A stretch of DNA of 64,000 bases, taken from contig NZ_AP036014.1 in the NCBI RefSeq assembly GCF_003402415.2, positions 248,001 to 312,000 on the forward strand, written 5' to 3'. The DNA comes from Cupidesulfovibrio sp000226255. Lineage in GTDB: Bacteria > Desulfobacterota > Desulfovibrionia > Desulfovibrionales > Desulfovibrionaceae. The position numbers were made by a program, and so were the translations under genes. This document shows positions 1 through 13,089 of this stretch, piece by piece. The notes beneath the pieces were generated by a model that was not told the DNA's origin, did no database searches, and worked only from the letters and a program-made list of their open reading frames with translations. Every line of letters starts with the position of its first letter. Position 1 is the first letter of the stretch.

Positions 1-77
1 CCACGCGGCGACGGCACGGGGATGCGAAAAAAGCGCGGCGGGAACAGGTTGTCGTCTGCACCGTCCGGGGGCGTCCG

Positions 78-1130
78 CTATTCCAGCCCCGCCTTGCGAA
101 ATGCCTCGGCTATGCTCTCGGTGTATGGGGCGCGCAGCACGCCCACCTCGGTGACGATGCCCGCGATGAGCGCGGCGGGGGTCACGTCGAAGGCGAAATT
201 GTACACCGGCACCCCGTCGGGGGTGATCTGGGTGTCGCCCACGTGGGTGACCTCGCGCGGGGTGCGGTCCTCGATGGGAATGTGGTCGCCGTCGGGGGTG
301 TTCCTGTCGATGGTGGACAGCGGCGCGGCCACGTAGAACGGCACGCCGTGTTCGCGGGCCAGCAGGGCCACGGAATAAGTGCCGATCTTGTTGGCGGCGT
401 CGCCGTTGGCGGCAATGCGGTCGGCCCCCACCACCACCTTCTGCACCATGCCCTTGCGCATCAGGTGGCCGCATGCGTTGTCGCAGGCCACGGTGACGGG
501 GATGTTGTCCTCGTGCAGTTCATACGCGGTCAGCCGCGCGCCCTGCAGGAAGGGGCGCGTCTCGTTGGCGATGACCGAAATCTTCTTGCCCGCGTCCACG
601 GCCCCGCGAATGACCCCCAGCGCCGTGCCGTATCCGGCGGTGGCCAGCGCGCCCGCGTTGCAGTGGGTCATCACCGTGTCGCCCTCGTCGATCAGCGCCG
701 CGCCGTGGCGGCCCATGGCGCGGTTTATCTCGATGTCGTCGCGGTGGATGCGCCGCGCCTCCGATTCCCACAGCGAGATCAGCGTGGCGAAGGGCGCATG
801 CCCGGCGGTCTTCCATACCTTGCGCATGCGGTCCACGGCCCAGCGCAGGTTCACGGCCGTGGGCCGCGCCCCGGCGATGCGCTCCAGCAGGCCGTCCAGC
901 ACCGGGTGCCAGTGGTCGCCCGCCTCGGCGGCCTCGTATGCGGCCAGCACGCAGCCCCACGCGGCGGTCACGCCGATGGCCGGGGCTCCGCGCACCACCA
1001 TCACTTGCAAGGCGGTGACGATGTCTTCCGTGGTCCGGCACACGAAATCCTCCTGCCGGGTGGGCAGCAGACGCTGGTCGAGCAGGATGAGGGCGCGCTG
1101 GGCGGCGTCGTAGCGGATATGGTGTTCCAT
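78..1130 (-). CDS. mtnA: Methylthioribose-1-phosphate isomerase MtnA
   Basis: The 350-residue product is a MtnA/eIF2B-alpha-like isomerase that converts 5-methylthioribose-1-phosphate to methylthioribulose-1-phosphate in the cytoplasm, in methionine or methylthioadenosine salvage. Family motifs visible are the N-terminal VVRGAPAIGVTAAWG stretch, the THCNAGALATAGYGTALG segment holding the expected catalytic Cys, and VVGADRIAANGDAANKIGTYS with the catalytic Asp region. The start at 1130 was chosen because GGAGG lies about 5 nt upstream and the protein then opens MEHHIRYD as the family does; an open frame continues about 93 nt further upstream but lacks homology-like sequence. The next gene upstream on the same strand is a cysteine-hydrolase-fold protein 139 bp away. 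No other salvage genes are in the window. Family assignment is firm; pathway use is inferred. Confidence 0.95.
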   Translation of the reverse strand: MEHHIRYDAAQRALILLDQRLLPTRQEDFVCRTTEDIVTALQVMVVRGAPAIGVTAAWGCVLAAYEAAEAGDHWHPVLDGLLERIAGARPTAVNLRWAVDRMRKVWKTAGHAPFATLISLWESEARRIHRDDIEINRAMGRHGAALIDEGDTVMTHCNAGALATAGYGTALGVIRGAVDAGKKISVIANETRPFLQGARLTAYELHEDNIPVTVACDNACGHLMRKGMVQKVVVGADRIAANGDAANKIGTYSVALLAREHGVPFYVAAPLSTIDRNTPDGDHIPIEDRTPREVTHVGDTQITPDGVPVYNFAFDVTPAALIAGIVTEVGVLRAPYTESIAEAFRKAGLE

Positions 1131-1269
1131 GGGGGCCTCCGTGGAATGGGAACGTGGTGTGGGACGGGCGAGACGGGCACGGGGGATGTGCGGCAAAACC
1201 ATCCCCGCCGGATGTACCGTCACAGGCTCGGCTCGGCAAGAGGCCGGTCCATTCCGGGTGGCGGCAGGG

Positions 1270-1860
1270 CTACACGGCCAGGTCGGCCGCGTCGGTCACC
1301 TCGGCGAACACCCCGTGCAGCGCGGCCAGAAAGGTGGCGCGCACCGTGTCCGCATCCACCGTCCGTCCGCCGTAGGACAGCGGCGGCGAGGCCGTGGCGT
1401 CGCCCGCCACCCGGCAGCGGAAACCCAGGTCGAAGGCGGCGCGCACCGTGGTGTCGATGCACATGTGGGTCATCATGCCCACCACGATGATGTCGGTGGC
1501 CCCAAGGTCGCGCAGGTGTTGCAGCAGCGTCGTGTCGCGGAACGAGTTGGGGAAGTTCTTGGTCAGCACGGCCTCGCCGGGCAGGGGGGCCGCCAGCGGG
1601 TGGATGTCCGCCCCTTCCGTGCCGGGCAGGAAAAAGGTGGAGCCGGGGCGGATGCTTTCGTGCCGCACATGGATGACCGGCATGGACGCCGCGCGGCAGC
1701 GGGCCAGCAAGTCGGCGGCGCGGCGGCCCGCGTTTTCGGCATCGGGCAGTGCCATGCGCCCGCCGGGAAAGTAGTCGCGCTGGATGTCCACGAGAACAAG
1801 TGCGGTGACGGGGGCAGCGGCCGTGGCTGAAGCGGGGGCGGTTGCGGCAGAAGACGACAT
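1270..1860 (-). CDS. Isochorismatase-like cysteine hydrolase
   Basis: This 196-residue cytoplasmic protein has the isochorismatase-like hydrolase fold. The catalytic triad can be read directly: Asp in ALVLVDIQRDYF, Lys in EAVLTKNFPNSF, and the nucleophile Cys in VVGMMTHMCIDTTVRAA. The cis-peptide VVGMMTH strand and the GRTVDADTV helix near the C-terminus also fit. The substrate cannot be told from sequence; relatives include nicotinamidases, N-carbamoyl hydrolases and many of unknown substrate. The start at 1860 is preceded by a GGAG and opens with a low-complexity Ala/Ser/Thr stretch of about 15 residues. It sits 139 bp upstream of mtnA on the same strand and may be cotranscribed with it, but no functional link is established. 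Confidence 0.85.
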   Translation of the reverse strand: MSSSAATAPASATAAAPVTALVLVDIQRDYFPGGRMALPDAENAGRRAADLLARCRAASMPVIHVRHESIRPGSTFFLPGTEGADIHPLAAPLPGEAVLTKNFPNSFRDTTLLQHLRDLGATDIIVVGMMTHMCIDTTVRAAFDLGFRCRVAGDATASPPLSYGGRTVDADTVRATFLAALHGVFAEVTDAADLAV

Positions 1861-2392
1861 GGCGGCTCCATGAAGTTGTTCGGGTTGCGTTGGGGATTCC
1901 GGTGCGGATGGGACGCACGAATGGGATGCACGGACGGACGTGCCGGGTGTGCGCGCCCATATATTGATAGCATTCCCCGGCCAGGCAGGCGAGGGCAGGC
2001 GAGGCCGGATTGCCGGGATGTCCGGTTTTGCCGCCGGATTGTCCTGCCGCGACGGCGGCGATTCCGTCTTTCGCATACTGTATACAATTCTTGACAGCAG
2101 GCCCGGTTCGCGGCATGAGCATCTCATGCGCACCGCAATCTCCCTACTCACGGACCCGTGCCCGCCTGCGTGCCCGCTGCCTGCGGGACCGCGCCGTTGC
2201 GCGCATCCGGTTCACCGGTGGTGGCGGTCCTGACCCCAGGGCCGTGGAGGTTCGCGCACGCCGCTGCCATCGGGCGCGGCGCCCGCTGAAAAACCCACGC
2301 GGCCGGAACTCCGGGCGCGCCGCCGAACCCCGCGTATTGGCCGCCGCATCAAGGCCGGAGTCCCGCTGCGAACAGCACGAGGAGCTTCGACC
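1861..2392. promoter_or_regulatory. Divergent intergenic region with two dyads
   Basis: This 532-bp gap lies between the divergent cysteine-hydrolase gene and trpB. No gene is supported in it. It contains a TGTATACA palindrome at 2079-2086, a TTGACA hexamer at 2091-2096, and a perfect 7-bp inverted repeat GCATGAG/CTCATGC at 2113-2129 with a 3-bp spacer. The palindrome resembles GntR-type half-site pairs, but no regulator is adjacent. A convincing -10 box at 17 bp from the TTGACA was not seen, so the promoter is only suspected. Confidence 0.35.
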
Positions 2393-3715
2393 ATGTCCAC
2401 CATTCCCCGCATGTTCCCCGCCGGTGTCACCTACGGCGCCACCCTGCCCACCGACGGCGGCTGCGCCTGCGCCGCCGCCGCACGCGCTGCCAGCCTGGCC
2501 ACGCCCACCGCGCCGCCCGCCGCTGATGGTTTGTTCGGCCCCTACGGCGGGCAGTACGTGCCCGAGCACATCAAGCCCGTGCTCGACGAGTTGGCCGCCA
2601 CCTTCGAGCGCTACCACGCCGACCCGGATTTTCTGGCCGAGCTGGAATACTATCTGACCCGCTATTCCGGTCGCCAGACGCCGCTGTTCCTGTGCGCCAA
2701 CCTCACCGCGCGCCTGGGCGGGGCGAAGATCTACCTCAAGCGCGAAGACCTGAACCACCTTGGCGCGCACAAGGTGAACAACACCATCGGCCAGATATTG
2801 CTGGCGAAACGCATGGGCAAGAAGAAGGTCATCGCAGAAACGGGCGCGGGCCAGCACGGCGTGGCCACCGCCGCCACCGCCGCGCTCATGGGCATGCAGT
2901 GCACCATCCACATGGGCGCGGAGGACATGGAGCGCCAGAAGCTGAACGTGTTCCGCATGCGCATGATGGGCGCGGAAGTGGTGCCCGCCATGAGCGGCCA
3001 GCGCACCCTGAAGGAGGCCGTGGACGAGGCCCTGGCCGCCTGGCTGGGCGACGCCGAGAACACCTTCTACCTGCTGGGCTCGGCCGTGGGGCCGCACCCG
3101 TACCCGCGCATCGTGCGGCACTTCCAGTCGGTGATCGGACGCGAGGCCCGGGCGCAGGTGCTGGAGGCGGAAGGCCGCCTGCCCGATTGCTGCGTGGCCT
3201 GCGTGGGCGGCGGCTCCAACGCCATCGGCCTGTTCGCGGACTTTATCGCGGATGAAGGCGTGCGGCTCATCGGCGTGGAGCCTGCCGGGCGGGGCCTGAG
3301 TTACGGCGACCACGCGGCCACCCTGTGCATGGGCTCCCCGGGCGTCATGCACGGCTTCCATTCCTACATGCTGAAGGACGAGGCAGGCGAGCCGGCCGCC
3401 GTCTACTCCATCTCCGCCGGGCTGGATTACCCCGGCGTGGGGCCGGAACACAGCCACCTCAAGGACCTTGGCCGCGCCGAATACGCCAGCGTGACGGATG
3501 CGGAGGCGCTGGACGCCTTCTTCGTCCTGTCGCGCACCGAAGGCATCATCCCCGCGCTGGAATCGTCGCATGCCCTGGCCCACGCCATGAAGCTGGCCCC
3601 CGCCATGGGCAGGGACGCCATCATCGTGGTGAACCTGTCCGGCCGGGGCGACAAGGACGTGGCCCAGGTGGAGGAAATGGTCAGCGCGGGCCTGGTCACG
3701 CCCCCCACGCTCTAG
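2393..3715 (+). CDS. trpB: Tryptophan synthase beta chain
   Basis: The 440-residue protein is the PLP enzyme that joins indole and serine to make tryptophan. It is of the TrpB1 kind, as shown by GPYGGQYVPE, the PLP lysine K127 in HLGAHKVNN, E149 in AETGAGQHG, GSAVGPHPYP and the phosphate-binding GGGSN at 272-276. About 45 residues of low-complexity Ala/Thr/Pro sequence precede the usual family start, making it longer than the typical roughly 400 residues. AGGAGC sits about 8 nt before the ATG. There is no trpA or other trp gene beside it, so it is either a second beta chain or a dispersed member of the pathway. It is followed directly by a 13-bp stem terminator and then the rRNA operon. Confidence 0.95.
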   Translation: MSTIPRMFPAGVTYGATLPTDGGCACAAAARAASLATPTAPPAADGLFGPYGGQYVPEHIKPVLDELAATFERYHADPDFLAELEYYLTRYSGRQTPLFLCANLTARLGGAKIYLKREDLNHLGAHKVNNTIGQILLAKRMGKKKVIAETGAGQHGVATAATAALMGMQCTIHMGAEDMERQKLNVFRMRMMGAEVVPAMSGQRTLKEAVDEALAAWLGDAENTFYLLGSAVGPHPYPRIVRHFQSVIGREARAQVLEAEGRLPDCCVACVGGGSNAIGLFADFIADEGVRLIGVEPAGRGLSYGDHAATLCMGSPGVMHGFHSYMLKDEAGEPAAVYSISAGLDYPGVGPEHSHLKDLGRAEYASVTDAEALDAFFVLSRTEGIIPALESSHALAHAMKLAPAMGRDAIIVVNLSGRGDKDVAQVEEMVSAGLVTPPTL

Positions 3716-3723
3716 ATATTGCC

Positions 3724-3776
3724 GGATGCCGGGCGGGACGCCTTCCGCCCGGCATCCGCATGCAAGTTTTTATCCG
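3724..3776 (+). terminator. Terminator after trpB
   Basis: GGATGCCGGGCGG (3724-3736) and CCGCCCGGCATCC (3745-3757) form a perfect 13-bp stem with an 8-nt loop. GTTTTTAT follows about 10 nt later, so the U-tract is displaced from the stem. Confidence 0.7.
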
Positions 3777-3827
3777 TTGAAATTCGGGTTGTTATCGGAA
3801 AAATGCGCAAGGTCCGGAAAAAGGTTG

Positions 3828-3856
3828 TTGACCTTGCCGGGCGATGCGCATAGATA
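3828..3856 (+). promoter_or_regulatory. rRNA operon promoter P1
   Basis: A TTGACC -35 box (3828-3833) is separated by exactly 17 bp from a TAGATA -10 box (3851-3856). A-rich sequence (GGAAAAAGG) lies just upstream and could serve as an UP element. A second TTGACA occurs at 4009-4014 but no good -10 box was seen at 16-18 bp, so a P2 is only possible. Confidence 0.65.
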
Positions 3857-4102
3857 CCCGCTTCCGCGACGACGACCGACGGCAGCGCGCAAACAACGCG
3901 CCGCCATTCGGTTTTCCGAGCGGAGTGCTCTTTCAACCTTGCAGGCCCTGCCGGACGATGCGCCAACTGGCAAAAGCGACCGGCCACGAAAAAAAGTGAA
4001 AAAGGGTGTTGACAGCAGAGAGCGGATACGGCAAAAGGGCCGTCCGCGCTGCGACAAGGTCGACGGCACGGCGGGGCGATGGCCCCGACGGTTTTCGGAC
4101 CG

Positions 4103-4134
4103 GGTTCTTTGACAAGTAAATAGCGAGTCGGGAA
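4103..4134 (+). promoter_or_regulatory. rRNA leader: boxA and 16S processing stem, 5' strand
   Basis: GGTTCTTTGACAA (4103-4115) matches the rRNA antitermination boxA pattern. CAAGTAAA (4113-4120) and AGCGAGTCGGGAA (4122-4134) pair perfectly with TTCCCGACTCGCT and TTTACTTG at 5766-5787, with one U-G pair between the blocks. This makes a roughly 22-bp RNase III-type stem enclosing the 16S gene. Related boxA-like CTCTTTGAA sequences recur in the spacers near 5814 and 6163. Confidence 0.75.
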
Positions 4135-4210
4135 GGAATCAGCCTTTACGATAAGTAATCAATCGTGCGGGTGTCCCAATTACGGGATGTTCGTGCGACT
4201 TCAGTTTTTC

Positions 4211-5758
<1,548 letters not shown>

Positions 5759-5866
5759 CAGAAAATTCCCGACTCGCTGTTTACTTGCAAGGAACCGGTC
5801 TTTTGGCCGTGTGTTCTTTGAAGCAACCGTGAAAGAAGTGTGGGCCGCGCGCCCATCTTCGCCGAT

Positions 5867-5943
<77 letters not shown>

Positions 5944-5976
5944 CGTATCAGGGCGCGCGAGACGCCTGAGTGGACC

Positions 5977-6052
5977 GGGGGTGTAGCTCAGCTGGGAGAG
6001 CACCTGCCTTGCAAGCAGGGGGTCATCGGTTCGATTCCGTTCACCTCCACCA
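5977..6052 (+). tRNA. tRNA-Ala (TGC)
   Basis: A 76-nt cloverleaf including encoded CCA. The acceptor stem GGGGGTG/CACCTCC contains the G3-U70 pair that is the alanyl-tRNA synthetase identity element. The anticodon TGC is at 6010-6012 between CCTGC and GCAGG. It follows tRNA-Ile by 33 bp in the 16S-23S spacer. Confidence 0.97.
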
Positions 6053-6203
6053 TTCGGTTCCGGTTGTTTTGATCTTTGACAGTCGCATGTTTGACAGCAG
6101 TCACGAGGTATATCTTCGTGGATGTCATTCAGGCATGCGCCTGGCTCACCCTTCGGGGTGCGCTCTTTGAAAATTGAATAGGGTTGGAAAGGAAGTTCGA
6201 AGA

Positions 6204-9129
<2,926 letters not shown>

Positions 9130-9233
9130 TCTTCTCTACACTTCCTTTCCACCCTGTTTGATTACATCTTTCGGTCCCGGCCGATGTGGCGGCGCTCAAT
9201 AGCCAGCCTTGCCGGACGGTGACCAGAAATTTG

Positions 9234-9350
9234 TGCTGGTGTCCATGGAGGAGGGGGTACACCCGATCCCATTCCGAACTCGGAAGTTAAGCCCTCCATC
9301 GCCGATGATACTGCGTACTCTTGCGTGGGAAAGTAGGCCGATGCCAGCAC
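9234..9350 (+). rRNA. rrf: 5S ribosomal RNA
   Basis: About 117 nt. The terminal stem TGCTGGTG/TGCCAGCA encloses the conserved CCGAACTCGGAAGTTAAGC segment. It lies about 105 bp after the 23S gene, completing a 16S-Ile-Ala-23S-5S operon. Confidence 0.95.
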
Positions 9351-9398
9351 TTATTTTCAAAAGGGATGCAACAAACCGCATCCCGACCCATCACGCGA

Positions 9399-9428
9399 AA
9401 GGCCCCGGTGAGAAATCACCGGGGCCTT
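9399..9428 (+). terminator. rRNA operon terminator
   Basis: AAGGCCCCGGTGA (9399-9411), a GAAA tetraloop and TCACCGGGGCCTT (9416-9428) form a perfect 13-bp stem. Only a weak T-rich stretch follows. A second small dyad, GGGATGC/GCATCCC, precedes it at about 9363-9384. Confidence 0.75.
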
Positions 9429-9974
9429 CGTGCGTTTGCGACAGGGGGGAAGCCGAGAGAGACGGGAAAGGCGGGAGCGGTCATTGCGGTCATCGCGGCC
9501 GTCACCATTGTCGTGCGCAAGGCCCCTTGCCTCCCCTGTCTTGACGCTGCTACGCCGCCGGTGCTAGCACCGGGCCTTACCCATTTCATTCCGCGCGACT
9601 GGCGAGAAAGTGGAGCAACACCACGAGGGAGCGCGGAATTGGTCAGCGCCGCTCGCCTGGGCCGCATCGGACACGATGCCGACATCGACCTTCCCCGTTC
9701 GAACGGGGAAGCCTGTCCGGAGGCCCCCCATGTGGCCATTCATGGTTTTTCGCCCACTTTGTTCCCCTTCATGCAGCGGCGGTGAGGCCGCAGGCGGCCG
9801 CAGCGCGCCCGCGCTTGCGGCGTTCCGTGCTGGCGCGTCGTGTTGCGCGGATGGCGGCTTTGGCCGTGACGGCGCGAGCCGACTCCTGATCCGCGTTTCC
9901 TTCGCGCATCTGTTCGCAGGCATCTCCTCTGCCCTCTCCAGTTCCGTTTCCGACCCCGACTGCAGGAGGTCCGC
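9429..9974. other. Intergenic region with a 22-bp palindrome
   Basis: This is a 546-bp gap between the rRNA terminator and the benE-type gene. Open frames here have no recognisable protein character. The one clear structure is a perfect 22-bp palindrome at 9690-9711 with half-arm CTTCCCCGTTC, 263 bp upstream of the transporter start. It could be an operator or a cruciform; nothing else was recognised. Confidence 0.5.
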
Positions 9975-11183
9975 ATGCTGAAGCGCACCCTGTCCGAATC
10001 GTCGCTCTCCGCGCTCGTGGCGGGCCTTGTGGCGGTCATCGTCTCGTACGCCGGACCCGCGGCGCTGATGTTTCAGGCCGCCGACGCGGCGCATCTGTCG
10101 CAGGGCCAGCTTTCCAGCTGGATCTGGGCCATTTCCATCGGCAGCGGGCTGACGGGCATCGGCCTCAGCCTGCGCTACCGCGTGCCTGTGATCACCGCGT
10201 GGTCCACCCCCGGCGCGGCGCTGCTGGCCGCCGGATGGACCGCCTACAGCTACCCCGAGGCCATCGGAGCGTTCATCGCCGTGGGCGTGGGCATCACCGT
10301 GTTCGGGGCCACCGGGCTGTTCACCGCGTTCATGGACCGCATTCCCAAGCCGGTGGTGTCGGCCATGCTGGCGGGCATTCTGTTCCGGTTCTGCGTGGAC
10401 GTGTTCACCCGGGCGCAGGCCGCTCCGTTGCTGGTGGCCCCCATGCTGCTGGTATGGCTGGCGGCCCGGCGACTGGCCCCGCGCTATGCCGTGCTGTTGC
10501 CGCTGCTGGCGGGTCTGCTGGTGGCGGGGCTGACCGGGCAGCTGTCATTCGGTGCGGTGAGCGCCGCGCCCGCCATGCCGGTGCTGACCGCGCCGCACTT
10601 CACCGTGGGGGCGCTGCTGGGCCTTGGCGTGCCGCTGTTCGTGGTGGCCATGGCCGGGCAGAACGCCACCGGCCTTGGGGTCATGCGTGCGGCGGGCTAT
10701 TCCACGCCGGGCAGCCCGCTGGTGACGTGGACCGGGGTCGCATCCACCCTGCTCGCGCCGTTCGGCTCGCACGGGGTGAACCTTGCGGCCATCACCGCCG
10801 CCATCTGCACCGGGCCGGAAGCCCATGCGGACCCGGCCCGCCGCTACTGGGCGGGCATCTTCTGCGGCGGTTTCTACGTGCTGGTGGGCACCTTCGGGGC
10901 CACGCTGGTGGGGCTGTTCACGGCCCTGCCCCAGGCGCTGGTGGCCGTGGTTTCCGGCCTTGCCCTGCTGGGCGCGTTTCTGGGCGGGCTGACCCAGGCC
11001 ACGGAGGACCCGGTGTACCGTGAAAGCGCCATCGTCACCTTTCTGGTCACCGTGTCCGGGGTGAGCCTGCTGGGCGTGGGCTCGTCGTTCTGGGGGCTGT
11101 TGGCGGGCCTGCTGACGGCCGGGGTGCTGGTGGGGCCGCAGGCGCGGATGCAGGCGGCCATGCAGGTGGCGGCAAGGAAGTAG
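9975..11183 (+). CDS. benE: BenE-family benzoate/proton symporter-like transporter
   Basis: The 402-residue inner-membrane protein has about 11-12 hydrophobic segments and the conserved signatures of the benzoate:H+ symporter (BenE) family. These include SWIWAISIGSGLTGIGLSL, TAWSTPGAALL, the GQNATGLGVMRAAGY motif, and a NLAAITAAICTGPEAHADP loop. The length equals the usual family length. AGGAGGT precedes the ATG by about 7 nt. No aromatic degradation genes are nearby, so the real substrate (benzoate or another weak acid) cannot be stated. The gene is transcribed alone; the neighbour downstream is convergent and 212 bp away. Confidence 0.85.
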   Translation: MLKRTLSESSLSALVAGLVAVIVSYAGPAALMFQAADAAHLSQGQLSSWIWAISIGSGLTGIGLSLRYRVPVITAWSTPGAALLAAGWTAYSYPEAIGAFIAVGVGITVFGATGLFTAFMDRIPKPVVSAMLAGILFRFCVDVFTRAQAAPLLVAPMLLVWLAARRLAPRYAVLLPLLAGLLVAGLTGQLSFGAVSAAPAMPVLTAPHFTVGALLGLGVPLFVVAMAGQNATGLGVMRAAGYSTPGSPLVTWTGVASTLLAPFGSHGVNLAAITAAICTGPEAHADPARRYWAGIFCGGFYVLVGTFGATLVGLFTALPQALVAVVSGLALLGAFLGGLTQATEDPVYRESAIVTFLVTVSGVSLLGVGSSFWGLLAGLLTAGVLVGPQARMQAAMQVAARK

Positions 11184-11395
11184 GCCGGGATTGAACGGGC
11201 GGGGCTGGAGGCGGAAACGCTACGCCCCTGCGTATGCCGCACAAGATGAAATGATCGGCGGCGTGGACGGGAACACCGTGCACGCCGCCGTGGTATTTGC
11301 GGGAAGGGAAAAAACGGGCGAAGTGAGCGGGTTGCGGCTGGAGTGCGTGCGGCCTGTGGCGCGGGGCCACTCCGGCTCCGGGGCCGCGCCGCCGG

Positions 11396-12667
11396 TCAGG
11401 ACGCCTCGTCTCCGAACAGGGCCTGCTCCATGGCCTCGGTGTCGGCCAGCACGTGCCCCACCAGCGAGGAAAACGCCGCCGGGGTCAGCGGCAGCCGGTC
11501 CAGCGCGCCGAGGGCGGGCGGCCGCAGCAACTCGTCGCCCGGCATGTGGTGCCCCAGGGCCACGGCCATGAAGTCGCCCAGATGCACGTGCACGGTGATG
11601 TCGCTCCAACCGGCGGAATCCGGCTCGTGGTGCAGCCCGGCGGCCTCGGCCACGGCATCGCCCAGCCGCCAGTGGTCCAGCAGACGGCGGCCGATGTCGC
11701 AATGGTCGTAGCCCAGCAGTTCGCGTTCCGCCGCCTGGATGGGGACGCCCCCTTCAAGGGCGCGCCGCGAGATATGGGCGGCGATGTCCGGCAGGTTGCC
11801 CATCAGCAGCAGATGGCCGATGTCATGCAGCATGCCCGCCACGAAGGCCCTGCCTGGATCGCCCCCGCAGGCCAAGGCCAGGGCGCGGGCGGCGGTGGCC
11901 GAACAGGCGGCGTGCCGCCAGAAGGTACGCCGGGCGGCCGCGTCGCGGGGGGACATCAGGCGCATCAGCGACGCGGCGGCGACCAGGCTGAGAATCTGGC
12001 GCATGCCCAGCAGCATCACGGCGCGCCGCACCGACTCCACCGGCACCAGCGGGGCGTGCAGGGGGCTGTTGGCGATGCGCAGCACGGCGGCGGTAAGGTA
12101 GGTGTCGTGCTGGATGATTTCGGCCACGTCGTCCGGCGTGGCGTCTTCGGAGCTCACCACGGCGCTCAACCGCTGCACCACCTCTGGCGGCGTGGTCAGG
12201 GCCGGGCGGCGGGCCAGCAAGGCGGCCAGCGACGGCGTTTCCGTCAGGGGCGCGGGGGGGCGTGATGGCCGCGTGACGGCGGGTGTTACGGCGGATGCAC
12301 CGACTCTCGCAGCTCCCGTGGTCCCCGGCATGCCTCCCGGCGGCGGCGATTCGCCCTGCCGGGCGGCTGCCTCGGCGTCGCGCAGCAGCCGTATGCGGGC
12401 CCAGGCGGCCAGTTCGGCCAGCAGCGGATGAGCGCGGTCCACCCTGGAGAAGCGGCGCGCCAGCACATCGTCGGCCCATGCGCCATGGACGGACGCGCTC
12501 TCGCCCTGGGGGCCTGGCGCACCGGGCGGGCTTGCCGGGCCGTTGCCGGGCCGCGCGTCAGCATCCCGCCCGTGGCCGGGCGAAAGAGTGGCGGCGTCCG
12601 ACCCGGAGGCGGAAACAGTGGTATTGGTAGCGGAAGCGCGGGGCGCTCCGCTGCGGAAGAAACGCAT
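11396..12667 (-). CDS. HDOD-domain signalling protein
   Basis: The 423-residue protein has an HDOD domain in its C-terminal two-thirds, a relative of the HD phosphohydrolase fold used in signalling. Visible features are the LLARRPALTTPPEVVQRLSAVV entry helix, SVRRAVMLLGMRQILSLVAAASL, and the GMLHDIGHLLLMGN core with the HD pair. About 150 N-terminal residues are Pro/Ala/Gly-rich and probably disordered. It is predicted to be cytoplasmic. HDOD proteins commonly act with chemotaxis, c-di-GMP or sensor kinase modules, but none is adjacent. The 422-bp region upstream contains three dyads (listed separately), so the gene may be tightly controlled. The start is not supported by a clear Shine-Dalgarno and could lie further in. 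Confidence 0.8.
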   Translation of the reverse strand: MRFFRSGAPRASATNTTVSASGSDAATLSPGHGRDADARPGNGPASPPGAPGPQGESASVHGAWADDVLARRFSRVDRAHPLLAELAAWARIRLLRDAEAAARQGESPPPGGMPGTTGAARVGASAVTPAVTRPSRPPAPLTETPSLAALLARRPALTTPPEVVQRLSAVVSSEDATPDDVAEIIQHDTYLTAAVLRIANSPLHAPLVPVESVRRAVMLLGMRQILSLVAAASLMRLMSPRDAAARRTFWRHAACSATAARALALACGGDPGRAFVAGMLHDIGHLLLMGNLPDIAAHISRRALEGGVPIQAAERELLGYDHCDIGRRLLDHWRLGDAVAEAAGLHHEPDSAGWSDITVHVHLGDFMAVALGHHMPGDELLRPPALGALDRLPLTPAAFSSLVGHVLADTEAMEQALFGDEAS

Positions 12668-13089
12668 GCTATGGCCGGGCGTGCCGCGCGGGGCGCGGGC
12701 AGAGTGTGTCCGTCAGACTGACGGATATCGCAGAGTGCGTTGCTTGAAAAGTATGTCCGTAGGGTATGGCGGGGCACACAACGCAGAACGGCTTGCGGAC
12801 CGCCCGCAAGCCGATTTCTGCGTCATGCAAAGAAAGGAAGGATGTCTTGTTTAATGCACGCAGCGTGCCAAAGGTTGCGGGAGGGCCATGTTTTTGTATA
12901 ACATGCTGATGCGAATGATGTTTTTCGCTTCTTGCATTCTCGCCGACATGCGGGCTGCGCGTGCAGGAAGTTGAACCTGCCGTGCCGGACCCTGCGGAGC
13001 GGCCAAGAAATTTGACCACCGCTCCGGCCCGGCGCGTGTCCACCCCGTGCCTGCCCCGCGTCTGCCTGTCTGGTAGCCTGTATGGCCGC
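12668..13089. promoter_or_regulatory. Upstream region of the HDOD gene with three dyads
   Basis: No gene is supported in this 422-bp gap, which is AT-richer than its surroundings. It holds TCCGTCAG-A-CTGACGGA at 12709-12725, 42 bp before the HDOD start. A large hairpin spans 12781-12823: ACGCAGAA plus CGGCTTGCGG pair with CCGCAAGCCG and TTCTGCGT, giving 18 bp with a 2-nt bulge. CATGTT-N7-AACATG lies at 12887-12905. These look like operator or RNA structures in the leader of the minus-strand HDOD gene, or the 3' end of the acyl-CoA synthetase transcript. Confidence 0.55.

Noticed and set aside
1..77. A plus-strand open frame starting near position 22
   Set aside because: It lies antisense to the end of mtnA and shows no protein features; the first 77 bases hold nothing I can support.
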